Of a stretch of DNA of 64,000 nt, positions 37,473-46,606 are shown piece after piece. The stretch comes from Chloroflexota bacterium. Lineage in GTDB: Bacteria > Chloroflexota > UBA6077 > JACCZL01. The DNA lies in assembly GCA_020845495.1 (NCBI GenBank), contig JADLFM010000166.1, forward strand, positions 248,001 through 312,000, written 5' to 3'. A program made the translations under genes and the position numbers. A model generated the notes under the pieces. It had not been told where the DNA came from. It saw nothing but the letters and a program-made list of their open reading frames with translations, and made no database searches. How positions within the stretch are numbered: position 1 is the first letter of the stretch; the number at the start of each line of letters is the position of its first letter.

Positions 37473-38264
37473 CTACGCGGCGTCGTCCTCAGGCGCGGTC
37501 AGCACCCAGGGGCCGTCGTCGGTGATCGCGACGGTGTGCTCGTAGTGCGCCGATAGACTGCCGTCCGCTGTCACAGCCGTCCAGCCGTCTGGCAACATCT
37601 TCACGGCTGGGCTCCCCACATTGACTTGCGGCTCGATGGCGATCACCATGCCCGGGCGAAGCACCGGACCGCGCCCAGGCGGCCCCCAGTGAGACACCTG
37701 CGGCGGCTCGTGCATCGACCGCCCGACGCCGTGCCCAACAAACTCGCGGACCACCGACAGGCCATGCTCCTCGACGTAGGTCTGAATGGCGTGGCCGATG
37801 TCGGAGAGGCGGTTGCCCGGCTGCGCGGCGGCTATGCCTGCCCCGAGCGCCTCGCGCGTCACCCGCATCAATCGCTCTTGCTCGGGCGTTGGCGTACCCC
37901 CGACGACCGTCGTCAGCGTGGTATCGCCGACGTACCCCTTGAAGCGCGCCGCTACGTCCAGTTTGACCAGATCCCCATTCGCGATCTTCAGTGGCCCCGG
38001 GATGCCGTGAACGATCTGAGTGTTCACCGAGACGCAGATATACCCCGGAAACCCGTGATATCCCTTCGCCGTCGACTTGGCGCCCTGGCGCTCGAAACTT
38101 CGCGCGGCAACGAGATCGAGATCGCGGGTCGTCATGCCTGGTCGCATCGCGGCGACCACCTCACGCACCGTACGGGCAACGACGAGCCCGGCCTGGCGCA
38201 TGATCTCCAACTCTTTCTTCGACTTCAGGATGATGGTCTGCTCGGTGATCGGCTTCAGTGTCAT
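37473..38264 (-). CDS. map: Methionine aminopeptidase, type I
   Basis: Removes N-terminal methionine from nascent proteins. 263 residues, pita-bread fold. All metal ligands are visible: V-K-L-D-V and G-Y-V-G-D-T, G-H-G-V-G-R-S-M-H-E, A-I-E-P-Q, and H-Y-E-H-T; the substrate-side histidine is in I-V-H-G-I-P. Starts divergently from coaE with only 29 nt between the start codons. Confidence 0.96.
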   Translation of the reverse strand: MTLKPITEQTIILKSKKELEIMRQAGLVVARTVREVVAAMRPGMTTRDLDLVAARSFERQGAKSTAKGYHGFPGYICVSVNTQIVHGIPGPLKIANGDLVKLDVAARFKGYVGDTTLTTVVGGTPTPEQERLMRVTREALGAGIAAAQPGNRLSDIGHAIQTYVEEHGLSVVREFVGHGVGRSMHEPPQVSHWGPPGRGPVLRPGMVIAIEPQVNVGSPAVKMLPDGWTAVTADGSLSAHYEHTVAITDDGPWVLTAPEDDAA

Positions 38265-38293
38265 CGCGGAAATGATGATACCATAGCCCCCTG

Positions 38294-39022
38294 ATGCCCC
38301 TCCGAATCGGCCTCACCGGCAATATCGCCTGCGGCAAGAGCACTGTTGGAGCGTTACTCGCCGCTCGGGGCGCCGACTATGTGGATGCCGACCGACTCGT
38401 TCACGCCTTGATGGAATCGGGGACGCCCGAGAACGCGGCCATCGTCGCCCGCTTCGGCGCCGACGTCCGCACTTCTGAGGGGCGGATCGACCGGGGAGCG
38501 CTCGGCGCACGGGTCTGGAGCGATCCCGTGGCCCTCCGCGACCTGGAGTCGATCCTCCACCCCGGCGTCCGCAAGGAAATTCGCCGTCGACTGGCAGCCG
38601 CGACTGCGCCCATCGTCGTCATCGACGCCATCAAGCTGATCGAGTCCGGCCTCGCTCGAGAGATGGACACCGTCTGGGTCGTCGTCTGCTCGCGCAACGA
38701 GCAGACCCGCCGGCTGGCAGAGACCCGTGGGCTGACCGCCGAACAGGCCGCCGTCCGCATCGACGCCCAGGCTCCGGCCGAGGAGAAGCTCCGTCACGCA
38801 ACCACGGTCATCGACAACAGCGGCAGCCTCGCCGACCTGGAGCGCCAGGTTGACGTCGCGCTCGCGGCCGCACTCGACGCACCGCCGGCCCTCTCCGTGG
38901 AGCGCTGCCCCGGGCAACCTGGGCCACCTCTCCCAGTTGCCGGAGAGGCTCCCACGCCACGTCACGGCGCCGAGGGCAACGACATGGCGGCGCCACATCC
39001 AGAATCGGAGGGCCGGAGGTGA
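38294..39022 (+). CDS. coaE: Dephospho-CoA kinase
   Basis: Last step of CoA synthesis: phosphorylates the 3'-OH of dephospho-CoA. 242 residues; P-loop G-N-I-A-C-G-K-S-T, V-D-A-D-R-L-V-H, and L-H-P-G-V-R are typical. The last ~40 residues are a polar Pro-rich extension. The 29-nt gap to map leaves little room for two full promoters, so one or both transcripts may be leaderless or start inside the other gene. Confidence 0.93.
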   Translation: MPLRIGLTGNIACGKSTVGALLAARGADYVDADRLVHALMESGTPENAAIVARFGADVRTSEGRIDRGALGARVWSDPVALRDLESILHPGVRKEIRRRLAAATAPIVVIDAIKLIESGLAREMDTVWVVVCSRNEQTRRLAETRGLTAEQAAVRIDAQAPAEEKLRHATTVIDNSGSLADLERQVDVALAAALDAPPALSVERCPGQPGPPLPVAGEAPTPRHGAEGNDMAAPHPESEGRR

Positions 39023-39166
39023 AGGCAGGCGGCACGCGATCTGCCGTAACCGGCCCCGGTCTCCCACGGTCGTCCCTGACATCAACCGAATTTTCGCGCC
39101 GTCGCGCTCGTGTCGGCCACGCGGCTCTGGCTCGGCTCGCGCAGTCTGCGTCAACGGAGGTCTCCG

Positions 39167-40432
39167 GTGAGCGTCCGCCTGCATCGCCCCGCGCCCGTAC
39201 ACTCCTACGACGGCTTCCTGATGGTCGAACTCTCGGGCGGCCCGTACGAACGCGGCCAGCAGCATGGCCTGGCGCTCGCCGAGCGCATCCGCGAGATGCG
39301 CGACCGTCTTTATGGCGACATTATCTTTGCGAAGGGCCGCGCACTCGGAGCGATGTTCGCGGGGGTACTCTACGGCATCCTGGCGCGAATGCACCCATTC
39401 ATCCCGCGCGAGCTACGCGAGGAGATGCGTGGCGTGGCAGATGGGGCAAAGGTTCAGTACCGTGACATCTTGCTCATCAACTGCTTCGACGACGTCCTGC
39501 ATGCCCTCATTCAGTTGAACCCGGTCCTGACCCCCTTGATGAACCATCGCTTCGTCAAACCGGTGCTAGGATTCTTCGCCTGCTCGAGCTTCGTCCTGAC
39601 CGGTAGCCGCACCATCACGGGCGCGCCGATCCACGGCCGCAACCTGGACTACCTGATCGGCGATGGCTTCGTGGATCCGGACGGCATCGTTCCCAAGGTG
39701 TTGCGTGACAACCTCACCGTCTTTGTGGTGCAGCCCGCGCGAGGCCGGCCGTTTGCGTCGGTGGCGTGGCCGGGCTTCGTGGGGTCGGTGACGACGCTGA
39801 ATGCGGACGGCGTCTCGCTCGCTTGCCTGACGTCGACCGTGGCTCGCGAGCGCGCCGACGGAACGCCCCTGATCCTGCTCTATCGACTGATGGCCCAGTA
39901 CGGGCGCTCGCTCGACGAGGCCGAGTGGCTGCTGCGGGGGGCACGACGGACGATCGGCAACAACCTGACCGTCGCCACGGCCGACGACGAGGCGCGCCTC
40001 TTCGAGTTCACCATGGATCAGATCGCGGCCATTCGGCCGAAACGCGGACTGATCGCGGCCACCAACCATTTCCAAGAGCCGTCGATGACCGAGGCCCAGA
40101 TCGGCTGGGTCGTGCCCAACTCGGAACTTCGCTTGTCCCGACTGCGCGATATCTTCGGCGTCGATCGGTCGACGGGCATGGAGGCGCGCGGCGAGTCAGA
40201 CCCACGGGTTGGTATCGCGGAGGCCCGCGCCGCGTTGCTGGACACGTGTCTGATGCCCGATGCGACGAGCACCTGGGACTGCCTCTTCAACCCTGGCACG
40301 ATCTACAACTCGATGAGCGAGCCTGCTCGACTGGTCCTCTGGCTGCACGCCTATGACCGGCCGGATCGCGGGTGGGTCGAATTGGACCTCAGCGAGCCGC
40401 TGGCCGCATCGCGCGCCACGGTCGCGGCCTGA
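39167..40432 (+). CDS. C45-family autoproteolytic acyltransferase/hydrolase
   Basis: Ntn-hydrolase related to acyl-CoA:6-aminopenicillanate acyltransferase and acid-ceramidase-like enzymes. 421 residues. The maturation site is A-C139-S-S-F-V, where Cys becomes the N-terminal nucleophile after self-cleavage; H-G-R-N-L-D-Y and G-N-N-L-T-V follow in the expected places. The N-terminal pro-part has G-G-P-Y-E-R-G-Q-Q-H-G. GTG 39167 has GGAGG 6 nt upstream. Amide substrate unknown. Confidence 0.85.
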   Translation: MSVRLHRPAPVHSYDGFLMVELSGGPYERGQQHGLALAERIREMRDRLYGDIIFAKGRALGAMFAGVLYGILARMHPFIPRELREEMRGVADGAKVQYRDILLINCFDDVLHALIQLNPVLTPLMNHRFVKPVLGFFACSSFVLTGSRTITGAPIHGRNLDYLIGDGFVDPDGIVPKVLRDNLTVFVVQPARGRPFASVAWPGFVGSVTTLNADGVSLACLTSTVARERADGTPLILLYRLMAQYGRSLDEAEWLLRGARRTIGNNLTVATADDEARLFEFTMDQIAAIRPKRGLIAATNHFQEPSMTEAQIGWVVPNSELRLSRLRDIFGVDRSTGMEARGESDPRVGIAEARAALLDTCLMPDATSTWDCLFNPGTIYNSMSEPARLVLWLHAYDRPDRGWVELDLSEPLAASRATVAA

Positions 40433-40451
40433 CCCCGGGATTCACCAGGCC

Positions 40452-41252
40452 GTGGGACAGGCGATCCTCCACGTCCATACCACGTTCAGCGACGGCACAT
40501 CGACGGTTGAAGAGATCCTCGACGCCGCCGACTGCGACGGCGTGGCTGATATCGTCGGGATCACCGACCATGACGACACACGAGCGTTCGCCGCGGCGCT
40601 TCGCTGGAAGGCCACCCACCCCACGAGCCGGGTACAGCCAGTGTGGGGCGTGGAGTTGACGCTGCGGGCCTTCAAGCACCTGCTCCTGTTCAAGCTCGAG
40701 CCGCCCTTTCCGCCGACGCCGCCCCCGAAGTTCCTCTCGCTGCGGGAGGCACTGGCCGCTGCGCATGCGCTCGGCACGGTCGTCGTCGTGCCACACGTGG
40801 ATACGTTCTGGATCGGGCTTGGGCGGCAGCGCCTGGCTGCGCATGCCGAGCGGCTGGGCATCGACGGCTTCGAACTGCTGAATCCGTATCACGGATCGGA
40901 CGCCAACGTGGCTGCCCTGCTCGCCTTGAACTGCCGCCATGAGCGCCGTTACGGGCGCCCACTCCTGGCCATCGGCGGCAGCGACGCCCACCACCTCGAA
41001 GACCTGTACCGGGTGATCGTCGACTTCCCCGGCCAGACGACCGCGGACTTCGCGCGGGCTTGCAACGAGCGGACGGCCCTGCCTCGCTGGGGGCCTTCGA
41101 CACCGCCGCCGTCGCTCCGGAAGCAACTCCGTCAGCACACCCGCGCGCTGGTGGCTCACCCCGCCGAGCAGGTTCGAAGTTGGGCGACTCGGCGGAGTGG
41201 CGAGCCACGCGGATGGAATGGCGAGTCGAGAGAGTTGATCGCTGGGAACTGA
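40452..41252 (+). CDS. PHP-domain metal-dependent phosphoesterase
   Basis: 266 residues from GTG 40452, 19 nt after the previous stop. Polymerase-and-histidinol-phosphatase fold with metal motifs H7-V-H9-T-T-F-S-D-G, G-I-T-D-H-D-D, P-H-V-D and G-S-D-A-H-H. Stand-alone PHP proteins hydrolyse nucleoside 3',5'-bisphosphates or 5' phosphates of short RNA; exact substrate unknown. The last ~50 residues are a basic tail. Ribosome site weak; likely coupled to the upstream gene. Confidence 0.85.
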   Translation: MGQAILHVHTTFSDGTSTVEEILDAADCDGVADIVGITDHDDTRAFAAALRWKATHPTSRVQPVWGVELTLRAFKHLLLFKLEPPFPPTPPPKFLSLREALAAAHALGTVVVVPHVDTFWIGLGRQRLAAHAERLGIDGFELLNPYHGSDANVAALLALNCRHERRYGRPLLAIGGSDAHHLEDLYRVIVDFPGQTTADFARACNERTALPRWGPSTPPPSLRKQLRQHTRALVAHPAEQVRSWATRRSGEPRGWNGESRELIAGN

Positions 41253-41281
41253 CGGCCGAGGACGCGGCCCGCTCGCCCGGA

Positions 41282-43471
41282 TCAGGTCTCTCCGAGTGTG
41301 CGCTTGACCGAGACGGCTGCTGAGCGGCTCATGCCCGACACAGCCGCCAGATCCTCGACGCTTGCAGCGCGGATCGCTTTGAGCGAGCCGTACTTCCGCA
41401 GGAGCGCCTTCTTGCGGGTCGGCCCCACGCCCGGCACGTCTTCGAGTTGAGAACGCAGGCCGCTCTTCGTGCGGATCTTGCGATGGTAGGTGATGGCGAA
41501 GCGATGGGCCTCGTCGCGGATGCGCTGCACGAGGTAGAGCGCCTGGGACGTCCTCGGCAGGATCACCGGGTCCGAGCGCCCTTTGAGGAAGATCTCCTCA
41601 TTTTCCTTCGCCAGTCCCACGATCGGGATCTCGGACAGCTCCAGATCGTCCATCACCTCGACTGCCGCCGATAACTGCCCCTTGCCGCCGTCGATGATGA
41701 CGAGATCGGGGAAAAGCCCCCACGCCGACGCCGCGTCCAGACCTGCCGCGTCCAGACCGGTCGAGCCATCCTCGAACGTGCCGTCGTCGGCCAGCGCCCC
41801 GCCGAGCGCCTCGTCGTTGGCGTCTCCCCTGGTGCCCGTGCGGTGTCCATCCTCCGTGCGCTGCGTCGCTCGGCGTCCGAGTACGGGCAGGTCGATGGAG
41901 AGTGCCACACCCGGCCTCGCCTTGGTGTCGACCATCTGGTCCCGGCGGGCTGCCTCATCCCCGCCGGCGCGTTCGGCCGCGGGTGAGGTCGCAGCATCGA
42001 GCAGCAGATACGGTCCGGCGGAACGCGCGTGTTCCGTCGATGGCGTGACCTTCGCGGCGTCCAGCGCCCGTCGGAAGCGCCGGCGGATGACCTCCTGCAT
42101 GCTCAGGAAATCGTTGTTGCCTTCCTGGTGCTTGATCTTGAAACGTTTGTAGTGAGCGCGGTTCGGCTTGCCGTCCTCGAAGACGACCATGCTCGCAACC
42201 TGATTGGTGCCCTGCACGTGTGAGATATCGTAGCACTCGATCCGGCGCGGCGGACGCGGCAGGCCAAGTGCCTCCTGGAGTTGGAAGGCGGCCTCGCCGG
42301 TCTTCTCGGCATCGGCCAGCCACTCTGCCTTCTGCTGTTCGAGGGTGTCGCGGGCGTTCCTGGCGGCCAGCTCGACGATCCGCCGCTTGTCGCCACGCCT
42401 CGGCACGGTGAGCTCGACCCGGCGGCCCTTGACCTGCCGCAGCCACTCGGCAATGGTCTCGGCATTTTCGAGGTCGGCTGGCAGTACCAGCTCGGCAGGC
42501 AGATCGGTGGCACGGGCGTAGTACTGGGTCACGAAGCTGGTCAGGACCGAGCTCTCCGTTTCGTCCTCGGCATCTTCGAGCAGGAAGCTGTCGCGTCGCG
42601 CCAGTTGGCCGTCGCGCATGAGGAACAACTGCACGCAGGCGTGGCCGCCATCGCGCGCCAGCCCGAGGACGTCCTGATCGACCTGGGTGGTGTAGCCGAC
42701 CTTCTCCTGCTCGACGACTTTACGCGCCGCCGCAAGCCGGTCGCGGAGATCCGCGGCCCGCTCGAACTCGAGGTTCTCGGCCGCGTCTTCCATTTCTCGT
42801 TCGAGGATGCGGATCACCTCCTGGTTCTTGCCGTCCAGGAAGCGCACCATACCGTCGACAAGCTCACGGTAGCCGGTGTTATCGATCGCGCCGATGCAGG
42901 GGGCCGGACAGCGCTTGATGTGGTAGTACAGGCAGGCCCGCGCATCGGTGCCGGTGATCGTGCGGCTACAGAGGATTTGCGGGAAGAGCCTGGACAGCGT
43001 ATCGAGCGTCTGCCGCACTGAGGTGGCGTGCGGGAACGGTCCAAAGTAGCGCGCGCCATCCTTCTCGATCCGTCGGCTCACCCGCGCCACCGGCCAGGGA
43101 TTCTGGACGTCGATCCGGATATATGGGTAGTGCTTGTCGTCTCGGAGCTTCGTGTTGTAGCGCGGTTGCTCCTTGCGAACGAGGTCGTTCTCCCAGATCA
43201 GGGCCTGAATCGGCGAGTCGGTCAGGATGTACTCGACTGCCTGGGCCTGGGCGACCATCTGGCGCAGTTTGGGCTGATGGGCTCGATCGAACGACGTGCT
43301 GGGCTGGAAGTAGGAGCGAACCCGGTCCTTGAGCGACTCGGCCTTCCCGACGTAGAGCAACCGCCCGCGCCCGTCCTTGAACAGGTAGACGCCCGGCCGG
43401 TCCGGCAGGTTACGAAGCTGCTCGGCAAGCTGAGGACGCTGCTCGGCGAGCGAGGACAGGGGCGCGGTCAC
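41282..43471 (-). CDS. uvrC: Excinuclease ABC subunit C with an inserted segment
   Basis: Makes both incisions in nucleotide excision repair. 729 residues: GIY-YIG nuclease (15-100, P-G-V-Y-L-F ... Y-V-G-K-A), Cys-containing linker, UVR motif (about 205-240), RNase H-like endonuclease and C-terminal helix-hairpin-helix pair. Residues about 470-583, between the R-R-R-F-R-R-A helix and P-D-L-V-I-I-D-G-G-K-G-Q, are a polar, Asp/Arg/Gly-rich insertion absent from standard UvrC (about 600 residues). Divergent from murE. Confidence 0.94.
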   Translation of the reverse strand: MTAPLSSLAEQRPQLAEQLRNLPDRPGVYLFKDGRGRLLYVGKAESLKDRVRSYFQPSTSFDRAHQPKLRQMVAQAQAVEYILTDSPIQALIWENDLVRKEQPRYNTKLRDDKHYPYIRIDVQNPWPVARVSRRIEKDGARYFGPFPHATSVRQTLDTLSRLFPQILCSRTITGTDARACLYYHIKRCPAPCIGAIDNTGYRELVDGMVRFLDGKNQEVIRILEREMEDAAENLEFERAADLRDRLAAARKVVEQEKVGYTTQVDQDVLGLARDGGHACVQLFLMRDGQLARRDSFLLEDAEDETESSVLTSFVTQYYARATDLPAELVLPADLENAETIAEWLRQVKGRRVELTVPRRGDKRRIVELAARNARDTLEQQKAEWLADAEKTGEAAFQLQEALGLPRPPRRIECYDISHVQGTNQVASMVVFEDGKPNRAHYKRFKIKHQEGNNDFLSMQEVIRRRFRRALDAAKVTPSTEHARSAGPYLLLDAATSPAAERAGGDEAARRDQMVDTKARPGVALSIDLPVLGRRATQRTEDGHRTGTRGDANDEALGGALADDGTFEDGSTGLDAAGLDAASAWGLFPDLVIIDGGKGQLSAAVEVMDDLELSEIPIVGLAKENEEIFLKGRSDPVILPRTSQALYLVQRIRDEAHRFAITYHRKIRTKSGLRSQLEDVPGVGPTRKKALLRKYGSLKAIRAASVEDLAAVSGMSRSAAVSVKRTLGET

Positions 43472-43494
43472 CGGCGGTTCACCATCTTCTGTAC

Positions 43495-43500
43495 ATTATA
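43495..43500 (-). promoter_or_regulatory. Consensus -10 element for uvrC
   Basis: A perfect TATAAT on the minus strand, about 24 nt before the uvrC GTG. No recognisable -35. It also lies 6 nt before the murE ATG on the other strand, so the two genes share control DNA. Confidence 0.5.
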
Positions 43501-43505
43501 CGGCG

Positions 43506-45056
43506 ATGCGACTTTCAGACCTTCTCGCCGATGTCCCCGGTGCGACCCTCCGCCAGGGCGATCCGAACGCCGAGGTGACCGGCGTCGGGCATGATTCGCG
43601 GCGGACCGGCCCCGGCCACCTGTTCGTGGTGATGCCCGGCCTGCGCCATGATGCCCGCCAGTTCGTCCCTCAAGCGCTAGCGCGCGGCGCCGTTGGAGTC
43701 GTGGCCGAAGCGTCGCTCGCGCTTCCGTCAGACCGCGCACTGGTGGTCGTGCCGGCGGCGCGCCCGGCATTCGCCGACCTGGCCACGGCCATCAACGGGC
43801 ACCCCTCCCGGCAGGTCCGACTCGTCGGGGTGACCGGAACTGATGGAAAGACCTCGACTACCCGCCTGCTCGCGGCGATCCTCGACCGAGCCGGTCAGCG
43901 CACCGGCTGGCTCACCACCGTCGACGTGAAGATCGGCGACGTGCTTCGCTCGAACGACCTGCACCATACGACGCCCGAGGCGGACCGAGTGCAAGAGGTG
44001 CTGGCCGAGATGGTCCGCGCTGGCGTCGAGACAGCGCTGCTCGAGGTGAGCTCCCACGCCCTCGCCCTCGATCGGGTGCGCGGCTGCGACATCGACACCG
44101 CGATCTTCACCAACCTCAGCCCCGAACACCTGAACTTCCACGGCACGATGGGCGAGTACGCGGAGGCGAAGGCGCGGCTGTTCGCCATGCTCGGACAGCC
44201 GTCGCACAAGTCCTGGCCGCGCTTTGGGGTGCTGAACGCGGATGACCCGTACTCGGAGGTCATGCGGCGTGCCTGTCGGGCGCCCGTCCTGTGGTACGGC
44301 CTCGATGGTGTGGACGCAACCACGGGAGCGTCGCATCGTACTCCCGACGTGCTGGCACGGGAGATTCGGCTCGACGAGCAGGGCGCCGCCTTCACGCTCG
44401 TGACGCCGTCCGAGACGGCGCGAATCAGGACGCGCCTGCTCGGGCGCTTCAACGTGAGCAACTGGCTCGCGGCGGCGACGGCGGCGCTGGGGCTCGGCGC
44501 GACGGTTCAGCACGTCGCCGAAGCAGCGGCCGTCCTTCCACCGGTACCGGGCCGCATGGAGCGTATCGATCGAGGCCAGCCATTCCTGGTGGTGGTCGAC
44601 TTTGCCCACACGCCCCAGGCGCTCGAGAACGCGTTGCGGACCCTCCGCCCGCATACGGCCGGCGCGCTAATGGTCGTTTTTGGCCACGCCGGCGAGCGCG
44701 ATCCGGCCAGCCGCCCGGCGATGGGACGCATCGCAGCCGATCTCAGCGACTTCTTCATCCTGAGCATGGACGACCCGATCCACGAAGACCCAACCGAGAT
44801 CGCCCAGACGATCGCTGCCGGCGCGACAGCGCGGGGGAGGACGCTCGGGGCGGACTTCGCCATCGACGTCGACCGCGCTTCGGCAATCAGGGCACTCGTG
44901 CGCCGTGCCCGCCCCGGCGACACCATCCTGCTGGCCGGCAAGGGCCACGAGCCAAGGATGCTGATCGGCGACGAGCGAGTGCCCTGGAGCGACCGTGGCG
45001 AAGCGAGCCGTGCCCTGGCCGAACGTGGCTATGACCGCGGCAGGCCCATCGTCTGA
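43506..45056 (+). CDS. murE: UDP-MurNAc-tripeptide synthetase (MurE), unusual specificity motif
   Basis: Adds the third residue of the peptidoglycan stem peptide. 516 residues with the three Mur-ligase domains: V-T-G-T-D-G-K-T-S-T P-loop, E-V-S-S-H-A-L, D-F-A-H-T-P, and G-K-G-H-E near the end. The specificity loop, D-N-P-R in diaminopimelate enzymes, reads M-D-D-P-I-H-E-D-P; the Arg that holds the diaminopimelate carboxylate is Ile. So the added residue is probably L-ornithine or L-lysine (inference). No ribosome-binding site precedes the ATG; TACATT at 43492 would fit a leaderless transcript. No other mur gene follows. Confidence 0.92.
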   Translation: MRLSDLLADVPGATLRQGDPNAEVTGVGHDSRRTGPGHLFVVMPGLRHDARQFVPQALARGAVGVVAEASLALPSDRALVVVPAARPAFADLATAINGHPSRQVRLVGVTGTDGKTSTTRLLAAILDRAGQRTGWLTTVDVKIGDVLRSNDLHHTTPEADRVQEVLAEMVRAGVETALLEVSSHALALDRVRGCDIDTAIFTNLSPEHLNFHGTMGEYAEAKARLFAMLGQPSHKSWPRFGVLNADDPYSEVMRRACRAPVLWYGLDGVDATTGASHRTPDVLAREIRLDEQGAAFTLVTPSETARIRTRLLGRFNVSNWLAAATAALGLGATVQHVAEAAAVLPPVPGRMERIDRGQPFLVVVDFAHTPQALENALRTLRPHTAGALMVVFGHAGERDPASRPAMGRIAADLSDFFILSMDDPIHEDPTEIAQTIAAGATARGRTLGADFAIDVDRASAIRALVRRARPGDTILLAGKGHEPRMLIGDERVPWSDRGEASRALAERGYDRGRPIV

Positions 45057-45100
45057 GTGAAGGCTGCCATCGGGGCCGCCGGCTTCACCCCTCTCCCCAG

Positions 45101-45189
45101 GTCGGAGTCAGCCCGAGGTCGGAGTCAGCCCGAGGTCGGGGGCCGGCCGTGGGTCGACGTCAACCGCTGCCTGACGTCAACCGCTGCCT
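45101..45189. repeat. Two pairs of 17-bp tandem repeats
   Basis: GTCGGAGTCAGCCCGAG is repeated at 45101-45117 and 45118-45134, and GACGTCAACCGCTGCCT at 45156-45172 and 45173-45189. Both are exact duplications with the same 17-bp period as the array at 18417. They lie in the 310-nt spacer after murE, which otherwise holds only the promoter below. Confidence 0.85.
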
Positions 45190-45297
45190 CGGGCTCGGCC
45201 CAGATCGTGCATGGCGTCCGAGCGCTTTAGCGACAGAGGGACTCAATCCCCGGCAGCCTGCGTACACACCTGCAAGCCGGCGCGGCCGGGTGGGTGC

Positions 45298-45326
45298 GCG
45301 ACAGGCCCCCAAGAACGTGGTACACT
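45298..45326 (+). promoter_or_regulatory. Candidate promoter of the J-like protein gene
   Basis: GCGACA (45298-45303), 17 nt, TACACT (45321-45326) preceded by TGG, an extended -10. Start near 45333, about 34 nt before the ATG. Confidence 0.55.
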
Positions 45327-45366
45327 CGGGGCGCGGAGCGCCTCGGAGCCCTGGAGGACGCCGCCC

Positions 45367-46506
45367 ATGCCCGGCCTCTTCTTCTCGCGAAAGTCCAAGA
45401 ACGGCGTCGGCGAGGCGAGTCCGCCTGCCGTCGCACCGGACGACGACACGCTCTACCAGCCGCTCGTCACGGCCAACCACGTTGACGAGCCGCCAGATGC
45501 CATCCCGGGCATGCCGGACCTGTACGCCATTCTGGGTGTCGACCCGCGCTCGTCGGACGACATCATCCGCTACGCGTATCGCAAGCGAGCCGCAAAGCTC
45601 GTCGATGCACGCTGGCGTCAGGGGCGAGCAGCCCGCAAGCTCTCCGAGTTGAACGCGGCATACGAGATCCTGGGAAAGCCAGATCGGCGCGCTGACTACG
45701 ACCGCCAGCGGGCGCGCCTCGCCTACTACCAGCGCACATACGCAACTGCGCCACCCGTACTCGACGGGAGCGTGTCGGATGGCGCCGGCAGAGGGTCGAT
45801 GGCGTCCGTCGCGGCGGCGCCTCACACTCGCCGGGGAACCCGGGGCGGACGCCGCCTGCCCGCGCCAAACGGACCGATCCTGGCGCTGGTGATCCTCGCC
45901 GTCATCGGGCTTGCGCTCTACGCCGCAGTCACCATGCTGAACATGCGCTCGCTGGTCGACCTGTCGCCCATCCTTGACGCCGGAGCAGCAGCCGGACTGC
46001 CCATCCGGCCGCGGGCGACGGCCGTCGGCACCTCGTCGAACGCCGCGGCGACGGCCGTCCCAACACGCGCCGCCAACGCGACCGCGCCAACGCTCCAGGT
46101 CGTCGTTCCTCCCGCTGTCGTACCGACTGCCACGCGTGCTTCGGTCCCGACGTCGACCGCATCGGCGAAACCGACGACCTCGACCACAGGCAGCGGTGCG
46201 ATCCAGAGTAGCGTCCAACTGAGCACCCAGACCCCGTCGCCCCGGTCGAACGTGACCATCACGGCGCGCTTTCTCCGCGACGGTCAACCGATGCGCGGCG
46301 TCCCGGTCTACGCCAGCGTGTACTTCAAGACGGTCGAGGAGCGCTGGCCATCGGGCGGCGCGACCCAGCCGACGAACGAGCGCGGTGAGGCAGCGATCAC
46401 CTTCAACATCGGTAACGCCACGCCTGGCTTCGAAGTGCCTGTCCACGTCGTCGCCGAAATCGACGGTCAGCCCCAGGTGCTCGAGACCGCGTTCACGCCC
46501 CGGTAG
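45367..46506 (+). CDS. Membrane protein with J-like domain lacking HPD, plus external Ig-like domain
   Basis: 379 residues. Residues about 52-115 align with a DnaJ J-domain (D-L-Y-A-I-L-G-V ... L-N-A-A-Y-E-I-L-G-K-P-D-R-R-A-D-Y-D), but the HPD tripeptide needed to stimulate Hsp70 is missing; the loop reads K-L-V-D-A-R. A hydrophobic helix (about 163-185) follows, then a Thr/Ala/Pro-rich linker and a C-terminal Ig-like domain (about 285-379). ATG 45367 has GGAGG upstream. The J-like part would be cytoplasmic. Function unknown; probably not an Hsp70 co-chaperone. Confidence 0.8.
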   Translation: MPGLFFSRKSKNGVGEASPPAVAPDDDTLYQPLVTANHVDEPPDAIPGMPDLYAILGVDPRSSDDIIRYAYRKRAAKLVDARWRQGRAARKLSELNAAYEILGKPDRRADYDRQRARLAYYQRTYATAPPVLDGSVSDGAGRGSMASVAAAPHTRRGTRGGRRLPAPNGPILALVILAVIGLALYAAVTMLNMRSLVDLSPILDAGAAAGLPIRPRATAVGTSSNAAATAVPTRAANATAPTLQVVVPPAVVPTATRASVPTSTASAKPTTSTTGSGAIQSSVQLSTQTPSPRSNVTITARFLRDGQPMRGVPVYASVYFKTVEERWPSGGATQPTNERGEAAITFNIGNATPGFEVPVHVVAEIDGQPQVLETAFTPR

Positions 46507-46606
46507 GGGCGAGTCGTGAGTGCTGACCCCTTCTCCACGCATCACCCTCAACGCTCACCTCGCCTGACTGGCCGATTGGGGTACCGAGGTCACATACTCC
46601 CCGATC

